Translations under genes and position numbers: made by a program
Shown here: in pieces, positions 14,201-25,595 of the stretch
How positions within the stretch are numbered: position 1 is the first letter of the stretch
Layout of the letters: every line of letters starts with the position of its first letter
Notes under the pieces: model-generated
What the model saw: the letters and a program-made list of their open reading frames with translations, nothing else
Told to the model about the DNA's origin: nothing
Databases searched by the model: none
Source of the DNA: Echinococcus granulosus
Taxonomy: Eukaryota > Platyhelminthes > Cestoda > Cyclophyllidea > Taeniidae
Direction of reading: 5' to 3'
DNA length: 64,000 nucleotides
Assembly: GCF_000524195.1 (NCBI RefSeq)
Contig: NW_020170402.1
Coordinates: 145,739-209,738 of the forward strand

Positions 14201-17200
14201 TTCCATCGGTCTCAAATAAATGCTCCGGCCTGCCCTGTTTGTGGCCAAGAAGCGCCCTTTTATCAAGCTCTTCCATGACTCAAGGTTATTTTCATCTCTC
14301 ACTCACTCATGCTCATTCAAAGTAAATAGATTAATTATGTCATTAGATGGGAGACTGTGATAAAATTTTAATCATAAACTCACCGTCAACGCCTCCTCCT
14401 TTCCTCCTGCCTGCGGACTCGCAGTGGACCATCAAAATCGCATGACTCGAGGAAGAGAGGTAATCTCGACTCNNNNNNNNNNNNNNNNNNNNNNNNNNNN
14501 NNNNNNNNNNNNNNNNNNNNNNNNNNNNNNNNNNNNNNNNNNNNNNNNNNNNNNNNNNNNNNNNNNNNNNNNAAAGGATTTTTTCCCCAAAAAATGTACA
14601 TTTGGCGAGCGAGAGGGAGTGACGATGGATTGAGTAGGGGATGACAAGTAGCTCAACTGTCTGTCGTTTTGTCCCCTGCGAACATTTTGCTGCCTGACGA
14701 CAGGGGGCTAACCTATCCCCCTTGACAATGGAGTTCTTTTTCCCCTTTGTGATATTTCCTGATTAAATCGACAATAAAAATGCTTTTTTAGGTAGGTCAT
14801 TTTGTGTTAGCTAACCAGAAAAAGGAAGAGTCATTAACGTCGACATTGTAATGGTTAGGAGTAGTCTTTGTACTCCATCGGTAACGCATTGTAGCCTACT
14901 TTTCTCGTCCCAATTTCAGTGGCAAAAATAGACTTCTTTCCAGGTGAGGGTTATTATTGAATTATAAGATATCTTATTCATCGCTTTGGAATTATAACTT
15001 TCCCGATAATAATCTCAGCCCATTTCTCGCGATCTGAATACTCTTTCTCTTCACCTGAAAAATCTCGGTAGGAATTAGGTACCTAGTTTTTATCCACCTT
15101 GGTTTGTGGTTTAAATTTCATCTGAGCTTGTTAAAAGTCTCCTTTGGGTAAATTTGGGTTATTTTAGACCGATTTTCTCCATTTCATGTACCCTGCATCC
15201 GCATTATTTCATATGGTCCTTCGATTGCCCTTGAGACAAAAACACCTGACTAGCTGAGCCCACAAAAGTGGAACTTCTTTGCTCCCCTAAACAAAAGGTC
15301 AAGTAATTTTAGAAAAATAGACGCATCGTTTGTTTTCGCTTTGGAGAGTAAACTGATATATGAGCTTTGATCCAGGATTACTTGTGCATTATTGTTGGGG
15401 TAAAGCGTTGTTTTTGTCTGGCAAAACTTGGCATCATCAAATAAAGAGGTAATTTGTTAATTGTTTTGTGCGACTTTTTATTTTAATGTGACCGCACTAG
15501 TGTAAAGCTTTGCTAGGATCTCACAGTAACACTTTATGCATATGTAAAATTCTGGGTCTTTCCTGAAGTCGAAAAAAATGTAATACTCGGGCGAAGTATG
15601 TACTGCCGACTGAAGGGCTACTGACATGGCCCGGAGGCCGTGTAACCCAAATAAAGTACAATGATGGAGCATCAATTGCCGGAAAAGCCAAAATTCAGAC
15701 TGAAACAAATAAATAAAGTGCTAGATAGCCTCTCTCCTTTTTTGATTGTCATTTTCGGGCTCCCGTTGATCAAACTCTCACATAGGTCATCAAATTAGCG
15801 TGCGACTGAGGGGATACTTGACTACAACTTCGCTGATCTCTCTCGACACTTCCATTGGATCTGGAGTCTCGTCCTCTTTTTGAACTGTATTAGGGGAAGG
15901 GGAAATTGTGCTGGCTACCTTGGTATGTTTATCACTGGTTGTGGGAATACTGCCCAAAAGCAGAGTCATTTACAAAAGAGCGAGTTAAACCTAGTTTGGT
16001 GGGAATGAGGTTTCTCCTCTGTTCCTCCTAGCCACTTTTCCCACTTCAGTGCTGCCCATCCTTATCTCTACCAAGGTTCTATCCAGCCAGTAGAGAGGTG
16101 GAGAGGTTCTTGCGTACCCACTTCTTTAAAATTTTCATGCGAGTAGCTTAGACAGCTCCGTAACAAGTTTTTCCAGATGGTTCGCGGTTAGTATCACTTC
16201 AATGGTTAATAGCATTTCCACGGAACACGGAGCTGAGTTAGTCGCCGAAGGTATACAGCATTTTTAGGCCTTCTTTTAGGGGTTGTCAGGGATTCTCCTA
16301 TACTCAACATATCCTCTTTTTTTCGGCACGTTAAAATTTATCACTCAATAGTAGATAATAGCATGTTTTTTCTTTAAAGCAGGGTTCTTTTTTCGCTGCT
16401 ACTAATGCAGCGCCTCGAGAATTTTGCACAGCCAAAAAGTCACATTTCTAGAGCAGAATATGTAATGCCTGCAAACAGAAGAGGTGAGAGGCTACCGACA
16501 TGGCCCGCAGTCCATGCCGCTCAGCAGAAGTACAAAAGCGGAGCCTGAGGTGATCACGAAACCAAAATGCATCCTTAAACAAGCATCTAGGTAATCTATT
16601 ACAATAAGATAGAAAACATGGCGTTTGCCTGATTGAAGTATCAAAGGGAGGTTGTACGTTCCTGTTATATTTCATATTCCAGTTCGCAGTCACACTGAGT
16701 GGACCAATTTATTCAACTTTTGAGGTTCCGTTTCTTATTTCCGGAGGTATTTTTTAACTGGAGATAGGGATTTTTCACTTTGGTACCACTGCAACAACTC
16801 ATGTGCATCTCCACTGTTCAAAAACTCAATTTACAAATCTTGTGAGGTTGTTTTACATAAGTTGCTTTAGGGGTGATTGTCCTACGCTTAAAAGCCAAAT
16901 TAGACCTTTTTTGTCTTCTAAATGGCATGAAACCACTTTATTTGGTCATTACTTGAAGAAACGATCGTGCTATCACGGTGAAAGCATGTGAATTTTTCCG
17001 GTGTACTTTAACAGTGTTAGTTTATACTCAGTAAATTCGGAGACATTCTTGGTTTGGTTTTTTAAAAAGTCATGATTAAGTATTTCATGTTTGTGGAATA
17101 GTTTAGGCCATAGATACAATACCCGGGTTGCTTGTTTAACTCTCCGCCGGCACTTGGGGCTCCGCCTTTACACAACTGCTGGGCTACATGGCCCCGGGTC

Positions 17201-20200
17201 ATGCCAGTGGCCCATCAGCCCTTCTCTACGTCTGCAACACATATTATGTCCTAACATTATGGCTTCTTTCGTCTTTAGTGAAACCTTGGGGCGCTATATA
17301 TGTATCATCTAGGTTACAACCCAAGGGAAAATAATTCTATGAAAGCCTTTTCCTGCCATGATTCAAAAATCCGCTTTCTAGCCATAGTTTAGGACGAAGT
17401 CGGACTACTTGCGCTAATTTTTCTGTAGATTTACAGATAGACTGATTTATTTATGATCCTTTCATTACTATGCAATTCTTCGCATTAAAAAGTGATGGGC
17501 TAGCCTTCCGCTTTGGAGTGTACACTCTAAGTTCCTTCGTAAAAGTGGTTTTGTATTAGTAATAACTGCGCAATTAGTCCCAAATCGAGTGTGTGTGTGA
17601 TGTGAGGGCAGTTGACGTGGAGAAACAATTTGGCCAACAATGTCTCATCATCCCAAAGTGGAGGCGATGGGCAGAAACAGGGAGACCTGACTGCTTCATA
17701 GCTTTCCACTTTGCCTTAGTCTTGTCTGAAATACGATGTAGTGTAATGCAAAATTGTCACTGCCACGGATTCGAGAAAGTGTGTCAAGACGTAGAATTTG
17801 CACCCATGGCATCTTACTCTGAATACTGCGCTCTTGAGAATAAAAATGAATCTTCACATTTGATAATAAATTTTAAAAAAGCAGATTATTGAGTATTTTG
17901 ATGACCACCAATGTGAGAATCACAATTGGAATGACTAAACGATCTTTAAACAAACCAAATTACCATTTCACTGCGCCCTGGGTCCTTACTGAAGACTTAT
18001 GAGGGGACAACACTTGGACGGAAAATGTTTTGCCGAAGTGCAGAAGAACCGGAGTTCGGAAGTTATGCCGCTTTAAGTGCCAGTAGAACCTAGATAAAGA
18101 GGTAAACAAATAATCGCAGCATTACATTGCCCTCTCCCCTTTTGAGCGTTGCCCCTAGAACACTCCCCTTGGTCAACCCCCAGCGTCGGCCGTCACAGTG
18201 CAGTTGGTGCTGTAATCAAACTGTCCAACAACCATCCGTGCCAGTCAAAGAATTTGCCTGCAACTGAGACGGTACCTGACTGCAGAGTCATTGGTCACTT
18301 TTGACAATTCCACTGGATCCGGAGTTTCTTCTCATTTGAAAACTGTTGAGGGAAGGGGAATGTGATGGCCATCTTGTATATCCACCGCTGGTTGCGGGAA
18401 CACTGCCCTGAAACAGAATCATTTAATAAAGACTGCTTTTAAAATAGTTTCGTAGGGACGAGATTTTGCATTCATTCCTCCTTGCCACTTTGCTCTCACA
18501 CCAATGCTGTGCAGCCATATATCTATCTGGGTTCTATCCAGCTGGTAGAGAGGTGGTGGATGAGGTATTACGTGCCACTTGATTGATATTGCAATACAGG
18601 TACCGTAGACAGGTCCGTAACGAACTCTTCCAAATGGTTTACAGCTGGTGTAGCTTAAGTTGTTAATAGCATTCCTGCAGAAAATTGGACTGAGGTAGTT
18701 GCCGAAGTTAGACGTCATTTTTAACCTTTCTATTAGGAATCGTCACAGATTCTTACATCCGTAGCATATGGCCTTCTTCCCTCTCGTTGACATCTAACAT
18801 TCAGGAATAGAGATCGGGGTAGCTGTCCTTTGGAAGTGGATTTGCTATCCTCTGGCACCAATGTAGCACCTCGAGGCTTGAATGACAACGAAGGAGGTCA
18901 CAGTGCTAGGGCAGATTATGTGCTGCCAAGGTTCAGAATGGCTGGGGCCTACTGCCATGACTCAGAGGCTACTCCGCCAAACCAAACCTCAAGAAAGTTA
19001 CCAAAAGAATAAGTGTGTTACAATGATCTCGTATTTTTTAATTCTTTGTACCTGTTCTGATAGTTATTGTGACACATCAGCCCCACTCTGGAAACCATTA
19101 TTCAAAGAAGTACTACTTAAACCTATATAAGCCGCATATTTGAACAATTTTTTTTTAAAAAATAAGAAGCTTGAGCATTTTAAATACAAATTGTCTGTGA
19201 CAAGGAGTTATCATTATTTTGGCAAATAAAAGCAGTTGGTAAAATCCCACTGGCGCTCTATAATATTGGGAGCTAAGCGCACACTTTGAAATAGCCTTAA
19301 CTACTCATAAAAGCAGATAGTAATTACCCGCATAACTTTTGGTGTTAAATTTTATATTTCCGATTTATACAATTACACTTTTTAGTGCTTTCAGTTATTT
19401 ATTAAAGATTAGATTCACAACTTACACTTTTTGGACGTTTTGTAGATTTTTCAACTTTTCGTACTACTCTCTTCACCTAGATGTTCCACTCTAACTAGGT
19501 TTTGTAATTTCATAAAACAAGCAACTCTCCAAACTAGTGGGAATCACGAGTGAAGTTAACAAGGAGTTTCTGTAGTAACGCCTTTGCATGTAAAGCGAAA
19601 ATTTCCGTCACCTAAATTAGTTTGTTTATTCTTTGCTTCAAGGAACTATGGTACCAAGTAATGGTTTTCACCATCATTGCTGTCTGCTTGACCATTCTGG
19701 CTTTCGGGGTCTGTCTTGTTGCTGGTTGCTATGTGGTCAGGCTGAAAGCGAAGGCGGCTCTCTTAAGGCAAGCCATTTCGCCTATCCTACTTTTCATTTT
19801 TACTCTGCCTACTTCTCAATTATCGTGATCAAATACATGGGTTTTAGTTGTTTTGGGAAATTTTATAATGGTATGCTATACATCGGACAAAGTCTATCCG
19901 TCAATACCTTTGAATGCTTGAAAGTCCCACTAAATTGTTTCATTATGCATTCTGGTCTAGGCGTCATCAGGCTAGTCACTTCGGAGATATGCGATTTGTG
20001 GACGGAGAGTGTTTAAACAGTCCTGTCACAGTTGCACCTGGTAGTGTTGGTGGTGGCGTCAATGGTGGAGCAGGTGGAGGTATCCCAGTCTACCTTCACC
20101 GACTCTCCTCCCTTGACTACAACTCCCAGACCCTTCAGCGACCCCCTTCTGTACGCAGTTTCGCGCTCTCTCGAACCCCCACTGCTTCTGGCATTCCTCT

Positions 20201-20684
20201 TGACACCACTCAAACTCCCACCGAGCAGCCTTTTGTAGTCGCCAATGGCTTCAACTGCCAGGCTGACACTCTGGCTTGGCACCCGATCTACCGCAGCCCT
20301 GCAAAGACATGGGGTGACTTCACCTTTGATACATTCGCGCGAGCTCCTCCTGCCACCACCGCAACTGGCGATGTGGATCGAAGTGCTTATGGAGACACAT
20401 TACCCACTGTAAATTCACCAGAAGCTTATGCGTGTCGTCACGAGGCCTATGGTTACTTGTCAGAACTACACAACCATCTTAGTGACAACTTGGTAACCTC
20501 GGCGCCAGTGATGAATAATATGCTGACGTTGAGGACTTCGTCAATCCTAAGTCCCACGGCCTGCCAACAGACATCAAAGAGTCCTACTGAGGTGGAGGAT
20601 AGTGCGATGGATATGCGGAAGAATGACTTCCAAATGGCGCCTACTTCTCCCCCCAGTGAATTCGCAGATCTTGTAATCAAGTGA
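5296..20684 (+). CDS. Delta/DSL-type Notch ligand, 5'-partial
   Basis: Membrane ligand expected to activate Notch on neighbouring cells. Exons: 5296-5402, 5473-5566, 5826-5953, 10152-10279, 12035-12444, 19643-19767, 19961-20684. All phases match and give 571 residues without the first exon. Residues about 1-109 resemble the N-terminal Cys-containing module of Notch ligands. A DSL domain follows (about 113-160) with six cysteines, including GYFGELCDVFC and GEKICNPG. One EGF repeat (about 162-205; NYCLNGGRC, CICPP, GARC) also has six cysteines. Then come a Ser/Thr-rich linker, a transmembrane helix (about 294-319) with RLKAK as stop-transfer, and a cytoplasmic tail of about 250 residues. The last intron seems to use a GC donor. 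Canonical Delta and Jagged proteins carry many EGF repeats, so this one is strongly reduced. Introns of 4.2 and 7.2 kb hold a repeat copy, a solo LTR and antisense exon candidates. The signal peptide exon is missing from my model. The DSL and EGF calls are firm; the N-terminal module is less so. Confidence 0.85.
8080..8189 (-). CDS. Candidate terminal exon, unrecognised
   Basis: On the minus strand a good 3' splice site (CTCATCACATAG) is followed by an open frame of 36 codons ending in TGA. The protein is helix-like (GIVVLDDLLREAQMANLLRA) and ends HLRYVVQDS. Codon use and the splice site look genuine, but I know no family. It lies inside the long third intron of the Notch-ligand gene on the opposite strand. 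Its entry phase (two bases completing a codon) does not match the next candidate exon upstream, so at least one exon is missing or this belongs to a different transcript. Confidence 0.35.
9752..10087 (-). CDS. Two candidate exons of an unrecognised gene
   Basis: Minus-strand exons at 10087-9999 (after an AACATTTCTCAG acceptor) and 9843-9752 (donor GAG/GTAATT) join in phase if the GTACGA donor is used. A stronger GTGAGT donor eight bases further on breaks the frame. The joined protein contains DRHFYLISRTGFPLVQLTDG and SHKEERFIEHQNMKRPRGN. A 33-base intron could lead on to a short frame that stops near 9661. I do not recognise the family. The exons lie just downstream, on the opposite strand, of the exon that encodes the DSL domain (10152-10279). 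Confidence 0.35.
13256..13394 (-). CDS. Candidate internal exon, unrecognised
   Basis: A pyrimidine-rich acceptor (TATTTATTTACCCGGTCAG on the minus strand) opens a 46-codon frame that ends at a consensus donor (A/GTAAGT). The protein is basic and charged: KTFKHDSKKAMSLFSKRR then HYHFWIRQTVAFRRK. No family recognised. It may belong to the same minus-strand gene as the exons at 14.1-14.5 kb, but the phases of neighbouring candidates do not join directly, so an exon between them would be needed. Confidence 0.3.
14107..14472 (-). CDS. Two candidate exons beside scaffold gap, unrecognised
   Basis: The upstream exon runs out of the N gap to 14384 and ends at a GTGAGT donor in phase 1; it encodes SSSSHAILMVHCESAGRRK. 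The downstream exon, from about 14301 or 14295 to 14107, starts in the matching phase and encodes SWKSLIKGRFLATNRAGRS and NYPHSFQLRLLKEPG, ending at a GTAGTG donor. The match of phases is the main support. No family recognised. The rest of the upstream exon is lost in the gap. Confidence 0.35.
14473..14572. other. Assembly gap (100 N)
   Basis: A run of exactly 100 N, the usual placeholder for a scaffold gap of unknown size. It lies in the largest intron of the Notch-ligand gene. Confidence 0.99.
15543..16603 (-). mobile_element. TRIM-like LTR element, two-LTR copy 1
   Basis: Left LTR-like end about 15543-15728, right end about 16406-16603, closing in ATTACA. The two ends share the segments GAGCAGAATATGTA / GGGCGAAGTATGTA and CTAC(T/C)GACATGGCCCG. 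The middle has no ORF and matches the middle of the other copies (for example TCCATTGGATCTGGAGT). Just inside the left end the minus strand reads as purines (AAAAAAGGAGAGAGGC), which is why I assign sense to the minus strand. It lies in an intron of the Notch-ligand gene. Confidence 0.75.
17115..17300 (+). mobile_element. Solo LTR of the TRIM-like family, opposite orientation
   Basis: One LTR-length unit without internal sequence. Read on the minus strand it matches the right end of copy 1: CTTGGGGC near one edge, GGCCCATCAGCCC, GGCATGACCCGGGGCC, and GGGGCTCCGCC. Edges are approximate. A single LTR is the expected product of recombination between the two ends of a full copy. Confidence 0.65.
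17972..19022 (-). mobile_element. TRIM-like LTR element, two-LTR copy 2
   Basis: Best copy for defining ends. Left LTR about 17972-18126 ending ATTACA; right LTR 18862-19022, TGTAGCACC...GTTACA. On the minus strand the purine tract AAAAGGGGAGAGGGC lies next to the left LTR, and TTGGTGCCAGAGGATAGC directly follows the right LTR, where a tRNA primer-binding site (usually starting TGG) is expected. So the element reads LTR, primer site, about 735 bases of non-coding middle, polypurine tract, LTR. No long open frame. I see no clear target-site duplication. Confidence 0.8.
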
Positions 20685-23600
20685 TTATTTACTCCCCGTG
20701 CGCCAACGCACCCACCATCCCTCTTATTTTGTATTATTACCTATACTCCTCTGCTATTGCTACTAGCGCGTGTCTCTGTGTGCATGAGTGGGCATAGGGA
20801 GAGATGACAAAGTCACACCATGCAAGTGAATGGTTGGCACTTTGAGCTTAGAAAGCGTTCAGGATTCTCCGGAATTGAATGCCCGTCTGTTGGAAGGATT
20901 TCTCTGGACACACTTAATTCACGGAATACACATACGTCAACTTAATTACTCCCTATGGATATAGCAAATCGTTTTATAAATTTTGTATGAATCAGGTCTT
21001 TTGTAAACTACTTGATCTTAGGAGGTACCCACCTCCAAATTTAACATTTTTGTACGAAAAGGAAGATATATATAGACTAGCAGAGAGGATGCTTTAAAGG
21101 GGTTCTCTGGAATCTCTTCTGGAGGTAGATTTCCTGATTTAAAGTATTGTTTTCTGTATCTTTTTCCCGGTATCCCTAATGGCATTCAACTACGCTTTCC
21201 TAAAGCATACTTGTATGATCGCTGCCAAATTTCTGGCCATTACCTTTTTAAAGGCTAGCGTTCAAAACTTTATGCTGGCGAGCAGGTTGTGCAGCCAGTA
21301 ATTTCAGAGCACCGGCGCCTGCCGTCTTTTGCGATGCGGTGTTCGAATTGATCCCCATTTTATTGAGGTCACGACCGCCTCTTACAGAGTAGCCAGTTTA
21401 GAGGAGATTGTGGTATCTCAGTGAGGCATTAAATACTGAGATCCCACGCAAATCCATGTGCGAAATTTCCTCATAGTGTAATCAACAAAGTGCTGTGGAT
21501 GAAAATTTAATTTAATAATTGCAATTTGTTTCCAAGCTTTACCTCATCTTGTCCTATTACTTTCTGACCTATTTGCCAAAACTCACAGTGATGCTTAAGC
21601 TGAGTTTGAGTTCATTTTCAAGCTTGGCAACGCTGATGAATGAAATCGTCTAACTCCCCCAATTAACAGCCAACATGTACTTAAAATCTTTTGAAAATGT
21701 AAAGTAAGAGAACCCAGCTGTGAATGGCCGCGAAAAATGGAGTTGAATCTCACACGCTGGGACTATGATGAAAGATGGCATCCATTTTCCACAATCATGG
21801 TTCTTTAGTATCGAAGACGACCTTAGTCGGACAAATTTGATGAAAGATCTACTGGCCTACATTGTAGCTTTGGTATTTTTCTAAACATTTTCAAGGAAAC
21901 TACACAAGCAGTCGTGTCTGCTGCATACCATCTTCTTATTCCGCCGAAGACTTGAATATACCAACTGTTTGAGAAAAAGAGCTATTTTTTGGAATTTTGA
22001 CAAGTGTATGAGTTGCGAGTTAGCCGACCTTGCGGTGGGAATGCATTAATTTTCCCTCTGCGACTACCATTCTTCTCTACCACGGTGGAAGATTTATGAG
22101 CCGTGCCTTCACTCCATACAATTAGCGGCGCCAGGCGGGTATGGGAGCGGAATCGCGTAAATGTCTTTCCACTTTTACTCGTTCTCTGTTTTGAAAGTAA
22201 TAATGCTACTCAAGTGTCTGTTACTATTCAGTGAGATTGATCATTCAGTAGAGATTAAAGAATTACCTGTACTGCTAAGTATCTTAAACGTGATTATGGC
22301 TTTAAAGTAGACGGTGCTGTTGGTAAATTACTGCAAAAAATTTGCTCCTTGTTGGGAGAGATAATCAAAGATCGTGTTGAGTGGTTTATCAAACAGCTTG
22401 TGAGAGGCACATATTTAGCAACGCAAAAATCTACGAATCTCCAGTGAGATAATTATGAATTTGAGTGTGTCCGCCGTTTTGTGATTAAGAGCTTCCGATT
22501 GCCCAGTGTATCAGGCAAGAAGTTGATTCACTTGCGATAGTTTGGAGACAGTCCTATCAGACACTTCTTCCAGTTTAATTGACTAGATCCCTCTGCAACA
22601 AAGCATTCATTTAAGGTTGTATTTTTTTCCTGGTCTCATTTTAAGTACGAAAGATGATATTGAAGGCTTTCACTCATCACAAATATGTATCCATTGCAGG
22701 TTGGGATTATATGGCGTCTTAAATGTAGACTTACGCAAAGTGCTTATATCATTCGAACAGTGTTGAAGTTGTCGTATTATCAACCAAATTGTTTTTATAT
22801 GCATAATAATAATGCCTTTTTATTTAACGGTGTGGCACGCCTTATTGAATCATGCACCAGTCATTTCAGTTCCCAATTTTAAAATGGACATTGATGAGCT
22901 AGACCTTAGAAAAATGTAAGGATCAACTATTAACCAATTTTAGGCCCAAATATGTTCACTAATCCTGCTACGTGACAGTTCAGCTAATAAAAGTCATAAT
23001 GGTCTTATTCATAAAGAGATTTCCCCTCCGTGTGTTCCCCTTTATCGCACTTTTAACAGCAAATCCATTTGTCGACAGATAATACAATTAAAAGGAGAAA
23101 TAAAATATAATTTCAAATCAACTGTGTTGAATTGGAGTGCAACATTTACATTGTTCCCAATCGAAGTGAGCATGGATGAATGAGAAACCTGCCCCAGTTG
23201 GGTGTGGAACTGTTTCGACCTCACGGCTAGTATCATACTGAGTGCGGATCCGACCAGGAGATAGGTCGACTGACGTATAGTCTGCAGTAACGTATTTTTT
23301 GCAGTTAATAATGTCCCACACACTAGCCCAGAACTCCCTCTCATCACAGCTGGCCTTATCAGTTGGTGAGATTCGCAGAGCCATTGTGTGCATTATTTCC
23401 GTGAAAATGAACTTTTCATATGGTTAAGGCCAAAAATCGACGCCGTTTTAAGGGAAGTTACTGGATGATCTAGGCTAAGCTACGGTCAGCAAAAAATGAG
23501 TAAATTAACGGCTTCCAAAAAGCGTAATACTATTCAGGGTATCAGAGAAGATTTACAAAGGAAGTTGTCAGAATTAAAGACTCTTGTCAAACTAAGCAAA

Positions 23601-24076
23601 ATGCAAAATTCGATCAATTTTTAATTGTAATCCCCAACATTTTCTTGTTTAGATTAATAAATTTAAGGTTATTTGGAGTAATCAAAACACTTGAACTGTC
23701 TAGCAAACAAAATGCTTGAGTCGTTAAGTTGTATGGCTTGTTTTGACATGGAGGCAATTTGCAAATGAACAGTTTTTATACTTGATACCGTATTCCGTGG
23801 GTACATTACCTGGTATTCCAGGTACCGAAGGAATGCGTGCGTCCCTTGTAGTTCAACCGTGAAATGATCTCTTTCAAATACTAAGCTGGCGCGTTCTCCT
23901 TATGTATTTAGGTTTATACCCAAATTGCAGCAAAAACGTTAAATAAAATTGCTTTACCACTGTCAAAAGGATACAATCTACAGGAGGAGAGGAACACTTA
24001 GTCATTGTTTGCCTAGTTTTTATTTTAAAGTATCATTTTAAATATGCAGTTCCTGAAATCAACTCTGGAGCTGTAT

Positions 24077-24272
24077 TGTGGTGACCCAAGTCTTTCCTGA
24101 AGTCAAAAGAGGTCATAATACTAGGATAGAAAACATGTTGTTGGCACATAGAAGGACCGCGAATCTACTGATATGGCCCGGAAGCAATACCACCAAGTAG
24201 AATCACAACCACCCGGGCCCAAGAGTCCGCACGACCAAAGCGTCGAATCAAACAACCAGCCGACTCATTACA
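24077..24272 (-). mobile_element. Solo LTR of the TRIM-like family
   Basis: TGTGGTGACCCAAGTC at the left edge and CTCATTACA at the right edge match the termini of the two-LTR copies. Between them lie CATAATACTAGGATAGAAAA and CTGATATGGCCCGG. No internal domain follows. Confidence 0.7.
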
Positions 24273-24408
24273 GGATGAAGAGCTATTTTTGAGGCCAAAT
24301 TGGCATTGAATTATCCTTTAATGCCGTTAAAAACGAGAAAAATACATGGCACTTTCTTGTTGGAGACTTTAATGTTCGCCTGGATAAGGAAGTTTAGTTG
24401 ACTTATTG

Positions 24409-24600
24409 TAGCTGTTCGCGCCCTTCCTGATACCATAAGTAGCCACAAACCTAGGCCAGAAAATGTACTGCCGACTAACAGAGGATCTCAAGGCTACTAG
24501 CATACCCCGAACGCCATGTCGCCCAGTGAAAGTACAGTGGCGGAGACTTAAGTGCTCGCGTAGCCTTAGCTAGCAAATGCAAATCCACTTTCGTAATGCC
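24409..24600 (-). mobile_element. Solo LTR of the TRIM-like family, eroded
   Basis: Matches the LTR core (CTACTAGCATACCCCGAACG, GCCCAGTGAAAGTACAGTGG, GACTTAAGTGCTCGCG), but both termini have decayed. It lies 140 bases after another solo LTR in the same orientation, so the pair could be remains of one heavily deleted element. Confidence 0.6.
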
Positions 24601-25444
24601 CAGTTTTTTTAATTAGAAGCATTTCTAATCCGTCTTGAAGTTGCACAATAAGCTAATAGCGAACACATTCATAAGCACTTAAATCTTTGAGAGACGTAGC
24701 AAACTCAGGATCAAGATGAGCAGTAACTACTCTTCCCAGAAGGAGGTTGCTTACCAGGCGTCATTCAAGGGTTGGGATAAGTGTAAACAGATGAAGCAGT
24801 TTATGTGGAAAAGGAAATTTAGCTTAAAATCCATGAAATACATTTGGCCAAACTCTGCCAAATGCACAGAGCGCCATGCGTCCGTCATAACAGCGCAGCT
24901 CTGTTTAACCTTGGCCAGTTTCCCTTCTATAATTAGGTAGCTCAACCCGCGTTGCTTTACGGCTTGGTTGGTAACTATGGTCCTAGGTAAAACGATCCCC
25001 CTGACCGATTTCATAGCCCGGAAATTTCGTTTAAGTGCATAATTTATTGCCTTGACTATTGCAGGTGCGAAGAATTTCTTTCCTATAAAACTCACTGCTG
25101 AAGTTGAAAAAAGTCATATTGTTGAAGGCCGTCTGGCTTTTCTGTTGTCAGTTTGCATGACTTGCAATTATCTCGAATTGAGAGAAGTTTACAAAACTCG
25201 GAGTTAAAATGACCCTAACTAAATTCAAGCGAAAATAAAAATTCGCCCAAATGCTTCTTAGAAAAGCTTTAAATCCAGCAAAACAAAACTGACTTCACAA
25301 ATCACTTTTACCTAATCATTCAGTAAATTAGGCTTTGCTTTCGCTTGATCAAAGAAGACTGTTTAATGGGATGAGGGAAATAAGTGGATATCAAACATTG
25401 ATAACCATATGGAGTTTAATATTTTATTCTCTGTCTTGGTAAAG

Positions 25445-25595
25445 GGCTTTTTGGGGCTCCTTAATAGTACGTCCATCAGACAGCCTGGCCTCTGGGCCAG
25501 CTCGGGAGACCCCAAGTCCCTCTGTACTTCGATGGCATATATTCAGCCCGGGTATTGTGTCTCCTTTTGTCTTTAGGAAAGACATGGGGTGCTAC
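25445..25595 (+). mobile_element. Solo LTR of the TRIM-like family, opposite orientation
   Basis: Reads on the minus strand as TGTAGCACCCCATGTC, AAAGACAAAAGGAGACACAA, GGGCTGAATATATGCC, the standard LTR order. The distal half is shortened. Confidence 0.65.

Noticed and set aside
21300..21440. Possible tRNA-derived SINE: B-box-like GTTCGAATTGATCCCC.
   Set aside because: No convincing A box or cloverleaf pairing upstream, and no second copy in this window.
23118..23393. Minus-strand segment with scattered short matches to signal recognition particle RNA (GGAGTTCTGGGCT, TCCGCACT, GCACTCCA), also open as a 92-codon frame.
   Set aside because: The matches are short, their spacing does not fit the SRP RNA fold, and the conserved helix 8 and Alu-domain motifs are missing. 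The reading frame matches no protein I know.
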